Of a stretch of 64,000 nucleotides of DNA, positions 41,316 to 51,226 are shown piece after piece. The notes below the pieces were generated by a model. The model was not told the DNA's origin. It worked only from the letters and a program-made list of their open reading frames with translations, and made no database searches. The position numbers and the translations under genes are program-made. This stretch comes from Polaromonas sp. SP1 (lineage in GTDB: Bacteria; Pseudomonadota; Gammaproteobacteria; Burkholderiales; Burkholderiaceae_C), in assembly GCF_003711205.1 (NCBI RefSeq), contig NZ_CP031013.1, positions 2,088,501-2,152,500 on the forward strand. Direction: 5' to 3'. The stretch's first letter is position 1. Each line of letters starts with the position of its first letter.

Positions 41316-42161
41316 TCAGGCATAACGTTTGTTGCGCAGGTTGTTTTTCATTTCCTTGAGCAGCGGCTGCAGCTTGACGCCGATGCGCAGCGCCACGCAG
41401 GTGGCCAGGATGTCGATGATCATCAAATGCATGAGGCGCGACACCATGGGGCTGTAGCGGTCATAACCTTCGGGGTGGTCGGCCGCCAGGTGGATGTTGC
41501 CGGCCGCGGCCAGCGGCGAGCCGGTGACCGTGATCACGATGGTGGTCGCGCCGTTCTTGCGGGCAATGTCGCAGGCGTCCATCAAATCGCGTGTGCGGCC
41601 CGAGTTGGAAATCACCACCACGCAGTCGCCTGGGCCCAGCAAGGACGCACTCATCACCTGCATGTGGCCGTCGCTGTAGGCAATGCTGGTAATGCCCAGC
41701 CGGAAGAACTTGTGCTGCGCGTCCTGCGCCACGATGCCCGAGTTGCCCACGCCGAAAAACTCAATGCGTTTGCCGGTGTTGTAGGTGTTCAGCAGCGCGT
41801 CGGCAGCCCGCTCAATAGCGACCGAACTCGCGTCGTTTCGGTACTTCAAAAACGCCGCCACGGTGTTGTCGATCACCTTGACCATCACGTCGCCGGTCTT
41901 GTCGTCGGCGTCCACGCTGCGGTGGATAAAGGGCACGCCCTCACTCACGCTGCCCGCCAGCTTGAGCTTGAAATCGGACAGGCCGTCATAACCCATGCTG
42001 CGGCAAAACCGCACCACGGTCGGTTTGCTCACATGCGACCGGCTCGCCAGCTCGGTGATCGGCAAGTTGGCAAATGCACGGGGATCGGACAGGACCAGGC
42101 GGCCGACGCGTTGCTCTGCTGGCGCCAGCGAAGGTAACGAGGCTTTAATTCGATCAAGCAT
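41316..42161 (-). CDS. hexR: HexR, RpiR-family regulator of sugar catabolism
   Basis: A 281-residue RpiR-family protein. The N-terminal helix-turn-helix is ITELASRSHVSKPTVVRFCR; the SIS domain carries FFGVGNSGIVAQDAQHKFFR and CVVVISNSGRTRDLMD, which bind 2-keto-3-deoxy-6-phosphogluconate in characterised HexR proteins. It precedes zwf, with tal and pgi divergent from zwf, the usual HexR regulon. I chose the ATG at 42161 because residue alignment begins at MLDRIKASLPSL. Confidence 0.9.
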   Translation of the reverse strand: MLDRIKASLPSLAPAEQRVGRLVLSDPRAFANLPITELASRSHVSKPTVVRFCRSMGYDGLSDFKLKLAGSVSEGVPFIHRSVDADDKTGDVMVKVIDNTVAAFLKYRNDASSVAIERAADALLNTYNTGKRIEFFGVGNSGIVAQDAQHKFFRLGITSIAYSDGHMQVMSASLLGPGDCVVVISNSGRTRDLMDACDIARKNGATTIVITVTGSPLAAAGNIHLAADHPEGYDRYSPMVSRLMHLMIIDILATCVALRIGVKLQPLLKEMKNNLRNKRYA

Positions 42162-42194
42162 GGAAGTGGCCCCCACGGTCGTTCACTACGTGTA

Positions 42195-42262
42195 ACTCCC
42201 TGCCCCCCGAGGGGGCCGCCCCGCCTGCGGCCCGGCAAAGCCGGTTCCGCGGCTCGGACTGG
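42195..42262 (+). repeat. Second interspersed repeat family, copy B
   Basis: CCCTGCCCCCCGAGGGGGCC, then GCCCCGCCTGCGGCCCGGCA, then AAGCCGGTTCCGCGGC. Same order of elements as copy A at 27980-28072 read on the other strand. It lies between zwf and hexR. Confidence 0.6.
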
Positions 42263-42299
42263 TATCTGAAAGACCGGCAACTTGGGAAAGGTGTGGGGG

Positions 42300-43772
42300 C
42301 TAGCATTCCTCACTCCAGCAGTAGCCGTCTCTTGCGATCATCGCGCTGGCCGCGCTCGGCCCCCACGTGCCGGCCGCATAAGGCCGCGGCGCGCTGGCCT
42401 GGCTGCTCCAGCTGTCCAGGATGGGCTCGACCCAGCGCCAGGCTTCTTCCTGCTCGTCGCTGCGCACAAAAAGATTCAGCCGCCCGTCGATCACGTCCAG
42501 CAGCAGCCGTTCATAAGCGCCCACGCGTTCGGAGCCGAAGCGTTTGTCGAAGTCCAGGTCCAGCTGCACCGGCGCCAGCGAAGGCGTGCCGCGCCCGCCC
42601 GTGCGCTGGTCGGCGCCCTGCGCCAGCAGGTGCAACTCCAGGCCGTCCTTGGGCTGCAGGTTGATGACCAGCCGGTTGGCCACGTTGGAACCGCTGAGCC
42701 CGGTTTTAAAAATCGCATGCGGCGCGGGCCGGAAGTTGACTTCGATGTGCGCGTCGCGGCCGGCCAGGCGCTTGCCGGTGCGTATGTAAAACGGCACGCC
42801 GGCCCAGCGCCAGTTGGCGATTTCGGTGCGCAGCGCGACAAAGGTTTCGGTGGTGCTGTCGGGGTTCACACCTTTTTCGTCGCGGTAGCCGGGCACGGCC
42901 TCGCCGTCGATGTTGCCGGCCGCGTACTGGCCGCGCACCACGTGCTGGCTCAGCGTCTCGGGCGTCCAGGCTTTCAGCGAGCGCAGCACCTTGAGTTTTT
43001 CGTCGCGGATGGCGTCGGCGTGTGAGTTGATGGGCGGCTCCATGCCGATGGCGCACAGCAGCTGCAGTGCGTGGTTTTGCACCATGTCGCGCAGCGCGCC
43101 GGTGCTGTCGTAAAACGCACCGCGCTTTTCCACGCCCAGGTCTTCGGCAATCGTGATCTGGATGTTGGCAATCGTCTCGCGGCGCCACAGCGGCTCAAAC
43201 AGCGAGTTGCCAAAGCGCAGCGCAAACAGGTTTTGCACCGAGGGCTTGCCCAGGTAGTGGTCGATGCGAAAGATCTGCTGCTCGCTGAGCACGCTGCGCA
43301 CCGTCTTGTTGATCGCGCGGTTGGAGGCCAGGTCGTGGCCCAGCGGTTTTTCAAGCACCACGCGGGTTTGCGGGCCGTTCAGGCCGGCGGCGGCGATCTG
43401 CTCGCACACGACGGTGAACAGGCTGGGCGCCGTCGCCACATACATCACCACCACATCAGCGGGCCGCTGCTGCAGCTTGGCCGCCAGCGCCGCATAGTCG
43501 GCCGGGTTGGACAAATCCATGCGCAAATAACCCAGCATCGCCGCGAAGCGCGAGAACTCTTCCTCGCTCGGACGCTTGGCCAGCTCCACGTTGTCAAACC
43601 GTGACTTGATGAGCGCGCGGTACTGGTCGTCGGAGAGGTCGTCGCGCGCCACGCCCACAATGCGCCCGCCCTCGGGCAGTGAGCCGTGGCGGAACGCCTG
43701 GAACAGCGCCGGCATGATCTTGCGCCACGCCAGGTCGCCGGTGCCGCCAAACAGGATGAGGTCAAAACTCAT
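42300..43772 (-). CDS. zwf: Glucose-6-phosphate 1-dehydrogenase
   Basis: A 490-residue enzyme. The NADP-binding LILFGGTGDLAWRKIMPALF at the N-terminus and the active-site signature FRIDHYLGKPSVQNLFALRF near residue 175 are diagnostic. It oxidises glucose 6-phosphate to 6-phosphogluconolactone, feeding the Entner-Doudoroff or pentose-phosphate route. It is divergent from tal over 137 bases. Confidence 0.95.
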   Translation of the reverse strand: MSFDLILFGGTGDLAWRKIMPALFQAFRHGSLPEGGRIVGVARDDLSDDQYRALIKSRFDNVELAKRPSEEEFSRFAAMLGYLRMDLSNPADYAALAAKLQQRPADVVVMYVATAPSLFTVVCEQIAAAGLNGPQTRVVLEKPLGHDLASNRAINKTVRSVLSEQQIFRIDHYLGKPSVQNLFALRFGNSLFEPLWRRETIANIQITIAEDLGVEKRGAFYDSTGALRDMVQNHALQLLCAIGMEPPINSHADAIRDEKLKVLRSLKAWTPETLSQHVVRGQYAAGNIDGEAVPGYRDEKGVNPDSTTETFVALRTEIANWRWAGVPFYIRTGKRLAGRDAHIEVNFRPAPHAIFKTGLSGSNVANRLVINLQPKDGLELHLLAQGADQRTGGRGTPSLAPVQLDLDFDKRFGSERVGAYERLLLDVIDGRLNLFVRSDEQEEAWRWVEPILDSWSSQASAPRPYAAGTWGPSAASAMIARDGYCWSEEC

Positions 43773-43787
43773 GGTAAAAAAGTGTCT

Positions 43788-43803
43788 TGGTAATTAAGTT
43801 TCA
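43788..43803. promoter_or_regulatory. Candidate HexR operator
   Basis: TGGTAATTAAGTTTCA in the zwf-tal spacer resembles the AT-rich inverted HexR site TGTAATTAAATTACA with several mismatches. It is placed where a repressor could act on both divergent genes. The match is imperfect. Confidence 0.25.
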
Positions 43804-43909
43804 TATTCTATTGGCATAATGGTAACTCGGCCCCGGGCCCGTGAGATGCGGCATCCAGGGGCCTCCAAGGTGTTTCATCCGGACAACTTTCGCGTTCTTC
43901 GCATCTGAC

Positions 43910-44857
43910 ATGACCCAACTCGACGCCCTGAAACAGTTCACCACCGTGGTTGCCGACACCGGCGACTTCAAGCAACTGGGGCAGTTCAAGCCGCAGGACG
44001 CCACCACCAACCCGTCGCTGATCCTCAAGGCGGTGCAAAAGCCCGACTACCAGCCTCTGCTGAAAGACACGGTAGGCCGCTTCAAGGGCCGCCAGCTCGA
44101 CGAGATCATGGACCGCCTGCTGGTGCGCTTCGGCTGCGAAATCCTCTCCATCATCCCGGGCCGCGTTTCGACTGAAGTCGACGCCCGACTGAGTTTTGAC
44201 GCCAACGCCACCTACACGCGCGGCGAACGCATCGTCGAGCTCTACCAGGCCGAAGGCATCCACATCGACCGCGTGCTGATCAAGGTCGCCGCCACCTGGG
44301 AAGGCATCCAGGCAGCCGAAAAGCTTGAGCAGCGCGGCATCCACACCAACCTCACGCTGCTGTTCTCGTTTGCCCAGGCAGTGGCGTGTGGCCAGGCCAA
44401 GGTGCAGCTGATTTCGCCCTTTGTGGGCCGCATCTACGACTGGTACAAAAAATCCGCCGGCGCCGCCTGGGATGAGGCCGCCATGGCCGGCGCCAATGAC
44501 CCCGGCGTGAAGTCGGTGCGCGAGATCTACAACCACTACAAACACTTCGGCATCGCCACCGAGGTGATGGGCGCGAGTTTTCGCAACGTCGGCCAGATCA
44601 CCGCGCTGGCCGGCTGCGACCTGCTGACCATCAGCCCCGAGCTGCTGGCGCAGCTGGCGGCGTCCGATGCGCCGCTCTCACGTGCGCTCGACGCCAAGGC
44701 TGCCGCCGCGCTGGATTTGCCAGCCGTGAACTTCGACGAAGCGGGCTTCCGTTATGCGCTGAATGAAGACGCCATGGCGACCGAAAAGCTGGCCGAAGGC
44801 ATTCGCGCTTTCGCGGCCGATGCGGTGAAGCTTGAACAGCTGATGCTGGCGGTCTGA
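43910..44857 (+). CDS. tal: Transaldolase
   Basis: A 315-residue TalB-type enzyme. [14 protein letters not shown] near residue 33, the catalytic Lys in [14 protein letters not shown] near residue 130 and [15 protein letters not shown] are conserved. It exchanges dihydroxyacetone units between sedoheptulose 7-phosphate and glyceraldehyde 3-phosphate. The pgi start is five bases beyond the stop, so the two are one operon. I chose the ATG at 43910; it gives the usual [18 protein letters not shown]-terminus. Confidence 0.95.
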   Translation: MTQLDALKQFTTVVADTGDFKQLGQFKPQDATTNPSLILKAVQKPDYQPLLKDTVGRFKGRQLDEIMDRLLVRFGCEILSIIPGRVSTEVDARLSFDANATYTRGERIVELYQAEGIHIDRVLIKVAATWEGIQAAEKLEQRGIHTNLTLLFSFAQAVACGQAKVQLISPFVGRIYDWYKKSAGAAWDEAAMAGANDPGVKSVREIYNHYKHFGIATEVMGASFRNVGQITALAGCDLLTISPELLAQLAASDAPLSRALDAKAAAALDLPAVNFDEAGFRYALNEDAMATEKLAEGIRAFAADAVKLEQLMLAV

Positions 44858-44862
44858 GTCTC

Positions 44863-46431
44863 ATGGCCAGACTCCGCTGCGACGAAACCCCGGCCTGGGC
44901 GGCGCTGCAAAGCTGCTTCAATGCCCATGGCAAAACCTTCGACCTGCGCGAAGCCTTTGCCGCAGATCCAGACCGCTTTGCCCGCTTCAGCCAGGACGCG
45001 CCCCACGTCTTTGCCGACCTGTCTAAAAACCTGGTCGACACCACCAGCCAGGCGCTGCTGCTGGACCTGGCCGTGCAATGCCAGCTTGAGCAGCACCGCG
45101 ACGCGATGTTTTCCGGCGAGTTGATCAACAACACCGAGCAGCGCGCCGTGCTGCATGTTTTATTGCGAAATCCGGCTGCAGCCAAGGCGGCGACTGGGGA
45201 TGGCGCTCCTGAAACCATAGCAAGCAAACTTTCCCAGGTGCATGAAACCCTGGACGCCATGCTGGCCTACGCCGGGCAGGTGCGCGCCGACGCCGCCATC
45301 ACCGACATCGTCAACATCGGCATAGGCGGCTCAGACCTGGGCCCGCAGATGGCGGTGCTGGCGCTCGACGAATTTGCCACCACCGGCAAGCGCGTTCACT
45401 TTGTCTCCAACGTCGACGGCAGCGAGCTGGCCGGCGTGCTCAAGGGGCTCAAGCCGCACAGCACGCTGTTCCTGATCGCGTCCAAAACCTTCACCACCAC
45501 CGAGACCATGACCAATGCGCATTCGGCGCGCCGCTGGTTTGAGGCCGAAGGCGGCACGGATGTGGGCCGTCATTTCGCGGCGCTCACCACCAACGTGGCG
45601 GCCGCCAATGAATTCGGCATCAAGACGACATTCGGTTTCTGGGACTGGGTGGGCGGGCGCTATTCGCTCTGGTCGGCCATCGGCCTGCCGTTGGCCATTG
45701 CCATAGGCGCCAGGGGCTTTCGTGAACTGCTGGCCGGCGCGCACGCCATGGACGAGCATTTCCGCACCGCGCCACTTGCCGTCAACTTGCCGGTGCGGCT
45801 GGGCCTGCTGGATGTCTGGTACCGCAACTTTTACGGCTTTGGCAGCCGCAGCATTGCGCCTTACAGCAGCGCCCTGCGGCGCCTGCCGGCCTACCTGCAG
45901 CAGCTTGAGATGGAAAGCAACGGCAAGCGCGTGGACGCCGATGGCCGGCCTTTGCCCTTTGGCACCTCGCCCGTGTTGTGGGGCGAGCCCGGCACCAACG
46001 GCCAGCATGCCTACTTCCAGATGCTGCACCAGGGTACGTCGGTCGTGCCAGTGGAGTTTGTTGCCGTCAAGAAAGCCGGGCACAGCCTGGCCGGCCATCA
46101 CGACAAGCTGCTGGCCAATGCGCTGGCGCAGGCGCAAGCGTTGATGAAGGGTAAGGAAGATGTGGGTGGCCACAAACATTTTTCCGGCAACCGGCCTAGC
46201 ACCTTTTTGCTGCTTGAGCAGCTCACCCCCGCCAGCCTGGGGGCGTTGATTGCGCTGCAGGAGCACCGCGTCTTTGTGAGTGGCGCGATCTGGGGCATCA
46301 ACAGCTTTGACCAGTGGGGCGTGGAGCTCGGCAAGGTGCTGGCCAAAGACATCGAGCCGCGCCTGAAGAGTGGCGACGTCTGCGGCCTGGACGGCTCGAC
46401 GGCTGGCCTGCTGCGCAAAATGGCCGGCTGA
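44863..46431 (+). CDS. pgi: Glucose-6-phosphate isomerase
   Basis: A 522-residue PGI. IVNIGIGGSDLGPQMAVLAL, the SKTFTTTETMTNA phosphate loop, WDWVGGRYSLWSAIGLPLAI and GTNGQHAYFQMLHQGT with the catalytic Glu/His residues are present. Residues about 100-125 (RNPAAAKAATGDGAPETIAS) are a low-complexity stretch in a segment that varies in the family; the DNA there loosely resembles a decayed repeat copy. It interconverts glucose 6-phosphate and fructose 6-phosphate. Confidence 0.95.
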   Translation: MARLRCDETPAWAALQSCFNAHGKTFDLREAFAADPDRFARFSQDAPHVFADLSKNLVDTTSQALLLDLAVQCQLEQHRDAMFSGELINNTEQRAVLHVLLRNPAAAKAATGDGAPETIASKLSQVHETLDAMLAYAGQVRADAAITDIVNIGIGGSDLGPQMAVLALDEFATTGKRVHFVSNVDGSELAGVLKGLKPHSTLFLIASKTFTTTETMTNAHSARRWFEAEGGTDVGRHFAALTTNVAAANEFGIKTTFGFWDWVGGRYSLWSAIGLPLAIAIGARGFRELLAGAHAMDEHFRTAPLAVNLPVRLGLLDVWYRNFYGFGSRSIAPYSSALRRLPAYLQQLEMESNGKRVDADGRPLPFGTSPVLWGEPGTNGQHAYFQMLHQGTSVVPVEFVAVKKAGHSLAGHHDKLLANALAQAQALMKGKEDVGGHKHFSGNRPSTFLLLEQLTPASLGALIALQEHRVFVSGAIWGINSFDQWGVELGKVLAKDIEPRLKSGDVCGLDGSTAGLLRKMAG

Positions 46432-46520
46432 TTCACGCGAAAGTGTGCGTTTTTCCATAGCGGGCCGCGCGCTTGCGTGGTCAACTTGCAGCTTCGCCGA
46501 TTCTTCGATGACTTCGCATC

Positions 46521-47381
46521 ATGGCTTCACCCGTTCCGTTTCCCCGCGTGTTCCCCCGTTTTTCAATCGTCGCTGCGGCGCTTGTTGCCTTCGCCCTGAT
46601 CAGCGGCTGTGCAACGCGCCCGCCCGCTGATGAAGACGACGACATCGAGGAACCGGTCAGCCAGGGCGGCACCCTGGGGAGCGCCGAAGGGGTGACCGGC
46701 ACCGCCTGGGCCGAGATGTCGGCGCCGCCCAAAGCCGAAGAACTCAAGCCCGACGACCTCAAGTGGGAAATCTTCCGCGTGCCCGGCAAGCAGCCGGCCA
46801 GCTACAGCTATGTGCGCCACGAAGGCCGCGACGCGGTGCTCGCAAAAGCCGAGGCCTCCGGCAGCATCCTGCGCCATCGCCACCGCATCGAGCCCGACCA
46901 GCTCGGCCTGGTGCGCTTTTCCTGGAATGTGCCCAACGCCGGCGCCGGCGCCAACCTTGCGCTGCCGCAACTCGACGATGTGCCGGTGCGGGTAGTGCTC
47001 GCGTTTGAAGGGGACCGCTCGCGACTGTCCATGAAAAACGCCATGCTGTCGGAGCTGAGCCGCCTGCTGACCGGCGAAGAGATGCCGTTTGCCACGCTGG
47101 TGTATTCGTGGTCGCGCGTCAACCAGCCCGGTGAGGTCATCGTCAACGACCGCACCGACCGCATCCGCAAGATCGTCGTCGACTCGGGCGACCATGGCTA
47201 CAACGAATGGCGCAGCTACGAGCGCGACATCCGCGCCGACTACCGCCAGGCCTTTGGGGAAGACCCGGGCGCCTTGTTGAGCTTTGCGGTGTTTACCGAA
47301 GGTGAAAAGAACGAAGGCCAGCTGCAGGCCTTTTACGGGCCGCTGAAGTTAGTGCCGGCTTCGGCTGTCGCTCGCAAGTAG
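46521..47381 (+). CDS. DUF3047 lipoprotein 2
   Basis: A 286-residue paralogue of the protein at 38901-39818. The signal peptide ends in a lipobox (ALISGCATRP, Cys near residue 29), followed by an acidic linker. YSYVRHEGRDAVLAKAEASG, LGLVRFSWNVP, DVPVRVVLAFEGDR, TLVYSWSRVNQPGEVIVNDR and the YGPLKLVP end are shared with its paralogue. Function is unknown; both are expected to sit at the outer or inner membrane by a lipid anchor. Confidence 0.82.
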   Translation: MASPVPFPRVFPRFSIVAAALVAFALISGCATRPPADEDDDIEEPVSQGGTLGSAEGVTGTAWAEMSAPPKAEELKPDDLKWEIFRVPGKQPASYSYVRHEGRDAVLAKAEASGSILRHRHRIEPDQLGLVRFSWNVPNAGAGANLALPQLDDVPVRVVLAFEGDRSRLSMKNAMLSELSRLLTGEEMPFATLVYSWSRVNQPGEVIVNDRTDRIRKIVVDSGDHGYNEWRSYERDIRADYRQAFGEDPGALLSFAVFTEGEKNEGQLQAFYGPLKLVPASAVARK

Positions 47382-47413
47382 CGACGCGTCGGCAGGCTCC
47401 GGCGGTCACTTTG

Positions 47414-48094
47414 TCAGAACCTGTAGCCCAGGTGCAGGGTGAAGCAGTCGGGGTCCAGCCCGACATCAATCGTCTGGCCGGTGCTCAGCGTGCCGCGGGT
47501 TTTCAAAAATGTCTTGGCATAGCTGCCTTCCAGAAACCATTTCGCGTTCAGGTTCAGCACGCCGCCTACCTGCAATGTGGGTGCCAGTTTGGACTGGAAG
47601 GAAACACCGGTAGGCGGCCCGCCGGGGTTGGTGAGCGCTGTCAGCGTGGTGCTGCCGCGTTCCTTGTTGAACCGCACATAGGTAAAGCCGGCACCCACAT
47701 AAGGGCGAAACCGCGCGTTGGCCTCCAGGAAGCGGTATTGGGCGACCAGTGTGATCGGCAAGGCCCGGGTGTCCGCCACCTTGCCCACGCCGGCCAGAAC
47801 GCCCGCACCGTAAACGTCGTGCTTGAAACCCAGGCCCAGCGGCAAATGAAGATTGATATGGTCGGTGACCATGTAGCTCACCGCGGCCGTCAGCCGGGTG
47901 TCGCTGGCGACGTCGACCTTCGCATCGGCGATCACGCCACCGCCCGTGGGCGCCGAGAGGCTGCCGCTGTCTACCGAGGGCGCGATGCGCGTGACGCCGG
48001 CCGAGATAGCCCAGGTGCCGGCCTGTTGCGCAAGCGCCTGGGTGCTCAGGGTGATGAGTACCGCCGCAACGCAGTGTTGTTTTGAAGTTGTCAT
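47414..48094 (-). CDS. OmpW-family outer membrane protein
   Basis: A 226-residue protein with signal peptide VAAVLITLSTQALAQ. WAISAGVTRIAPSVDSG, a Y(M)VTDHINLHLPLGLGFKHDV segment, RFRPYVGAGFTYVRFNKE and the end DCFTLHLGYRF match the eight-stranded OmpW barrel. Family members form narrow hydrophobic channels and respond to stress. It stands alone and converges on the DUF3047 gene. Confidence 0.9.
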   Translation of the reverse strand: MTTSKQHCVAAVLITLSTQALAQQAGTWAISAGVTRIAPSVDSGSLSAPTGGGVIADAKVDVASDTRLTAAVSYMVTDHINLHLPLGLGFKHDVYGAGVLAGVGKVADTRALPITLVAQYRFLEANARFRPYVGAGFTYVRFNKERGSTTLTALTNPGGPPTGVSFQSKLAPTLQVGGVLNLNAKWFLEGSYAKTFLKTRGTLSTGQTIDVGLDPDCFTLHLGYRF

Positions 48095-48322
48095 AGCGGC
48101 TTTATATTAGCGACAAGCGTCGGTGCTGAGGTGGCTTGAGGCGCTGATCGCTTCGCAGTGTGGTTTTTAGGCAAGGCCCGGGCGCACAGTAACGCATTCT
48201 TTTAGCTTTTGCCATGCTGGGGCGCTGCGTGCTTTTGGAGTCCCCGGTAGCTTTGGCAGGGCCGGCGCATTATCATGGCGCGGGGAATCCGCCCCGTCTG
48301 AATCCTGAGGAGGAGTAAAAAC

Positions 48323-48658
48323 ATGAATTTCGGCCAAGCCATTTCCGTTTGCCTGGGTAAATATGTCGATTTTTCGGGCCGCGCCGCCCGCCCTGAGTTC
48401 TGGTGGTTCTTTCTGTTCCAGATCCTGGTGTCCCTCGTGGCGTCCTTCCTGGGCGACATGGTCAGCTCACTGGTCAGCCTGGCCTTGCTGCTGCCCGCGC
48501 TGGCTGTAGGCTCCCGCCGCCTGCACGACATCGGCAAAAGCGGCTGGTGGCAACTGATCTCCCTGACCGTGATCGGCATTCTGGTGCTGATCTACTGGTT
48601 TGTGCAGCCCTCGGCCGAAGGCAGCAACCAGTACGACAAGGAGCCTGCCGCTGCCTGA
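48323..48658 (+). CDS. DUF805-family membrane protein
   Basis: A 111-residue protein with DUF805 signatures: YVDFSGRAARPEFWWFFLFQ at the start, then two or three hydrophobic helices and ALLLPALAVGSRRLHDIGKS. The GRAxRxEFWW and RRLHDxGxSGWW motifs are typical. GAGGAGG lies six bases before the ATG. The function of the family is unknown; it is an inner-membrane protein. Confidence 0.88.
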   Translation: MNFGQAISVCLGKYVDFSGRAARPEFWWFFLFQILVSLVASFLGDMVSSLVSLALLLPALAVGSRRLHDIGKSGWWQLISLTVIGILVLIYWFVQPSAEGSNQYDKEPAAA

Positions 48659-48681
48659 GCTTCAGGTTTCTGGCGCCCATG

Positions 48682-48719
48682 AAAAAACCCGCAGGGCTTG
48701 CGCCCTGCGGGTTTTTTTG
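48682..48719. terminator. Bidirectional terminator between DUF805 and groEL genes
   Basis: AAAAAACCCGCAGGGC-TTGC-GCCCTGCGGGTTTTTTT. A-run and T-run on the two sides serve the converging genes. Confidence 0.92.
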
Positions 48720-48757
48720 TTGGGAGCCCGGAGTTCCGGGCCGCGCCAAAGGCCTGA

Positions 48758-50422
<1,665 letters not shown>

Positions 50423-50470
50423 TTAAAGTTTATGGATGAAATCGCCTGCCAGCTCAATAGGGATATGCGC

Positions 50471-50493
50471 TAGCAGCTATCAAATTAATAGCG
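50471..50493 (-). repeat. Interspersed repeat copy 10 (core only), between groES and groEL
   Basis: Plus-strand AGCTATCAAATTAATAGCGG, the GCTAT/ATAGC core of the repeat without the left half. In the groESL transcript it would form a small hairpin between the two genes. Confidence 0.65.
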
Positions 50494-50502
50494 GTACGGG
50501 AA

Positions 50503-50793
50503 TTACTTCTCGACCACTGCAAACAGGTCTTCTTCTTTCATGACGAGCAGTTCGTCGCCGTCGACCTTGACGGTCTGGCCGCTGTATTTGCCGAACAGCA
50601 CGCGGTCGCCGACTTTCACGCCCACGGGGCTGACTTCGCCCTTGTCGTTCTTCTTGCCTGGGCCAACGGCCAGCACTTCGCCTTGGTCAGGCTTTTCAGC
50701 GGCGCTGTCAGGGATGACGATGCCGGAAGCGGTTTTGGTTTCGTTTTCCACGCGTTTGACGATCACGCGGTCGTGCAAAGGACGAAGTTTCAT
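50503..50793 (-). CDS. groES: Co-chaperonin GroES (10 kDa)
   Basis: A 96-residue Gro[22 protein letters not shown] with the following mobile loop [15 protein letters not shown] and the [20 protein letters not shown] core are diagnostic. It caps GroEL. AGGAGCT lies five to six bases before the ATG. CIRCE and a heat-shock promoter lie upstream. Confidence 0.98.
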   Translation of the reverse strand: MKLRPLHDRVIVKRVENETKTASGIVIPDSAAEKPDQGEVLAVGPGKKNDKGEVSPVGVKVGDRVLFGKYSGQTVKVDGDELLVMKEEDLFAVVEK

Positions 50794-50885
50794 GAGAGCT
50801 CCTTGTTTGAGAACAATGGTTTTGGGAATCAAAAAGCACCCATACAGAAGTGGGTGCCTGTTAACTTTGGTGGTGGGGTGCGTTG

Positions 50886-50912
50886 TTAGCACTCAATACC
50901 ATCGAGTGCTAA
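50886..50912. promoter_or_regulatory. CIRCE operator (HrcA binding site)
   Basis: TTAGCACTC-N9-GAGTGCTAA, a perfect CIRCE inverted repeat, 92 bases upstream of the groES start. It indicates repression by HrcA. Confidence 0.97.
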
Positions 50913-50941
50913 TCATAGAGGCAATCAGGCCTGTTTTCAAG
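50912..50941 (-). promoter_or_regulatory. Candidate sigma-32 promoter of groESL
   Basis: On the minus strand CTTGAAA (50941-50935) stands 16 bases before CTATGAT (50918-50912). The -35 element matches the heat-shock consensus; the -10 is weak. It directly precedes CIRCE, the arrangement expected for dual RpoH/HrcA control. Confidence 0.5.
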
Positions 50942-51226
50942 GCGGCTTGACTGAAAGTCGCTGTTTTAACGGTTCCCGGTGGTCTGGAGGGTTGGGGCGC
51001 ACCCGACGTTGGCGGGCATCAAAACCTGTCAAAACCGTTCGATCGGAGGGTTTTGTACTTTTGGACAGGGCCTTGTCCTACGCATAGCTTAGGCGACTCA
51101 AACCAGGGTTTTTGGGGTGTGCTGGCTACTATTTATTCAGGTGTTACAAGCCGCTTTGTTCTTAAACGGGTGTTGCGGATTGTTCTTTCCCGGCCATGTT
51201 GGCTCACAACCCGCATCCCTGTAACC
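50942..51226. other. Leader region of the kaiC-like gene
   Basis: 285 bases between the groES promoter and the KaiC-like start. No gene is evident. An open frame continues upstream of the ATG used, but residues before MTLKTSTEPVFLSTG are not family-like. Probably holds the promoter for the KaiC/kinase operon. Confidence 0.45.
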
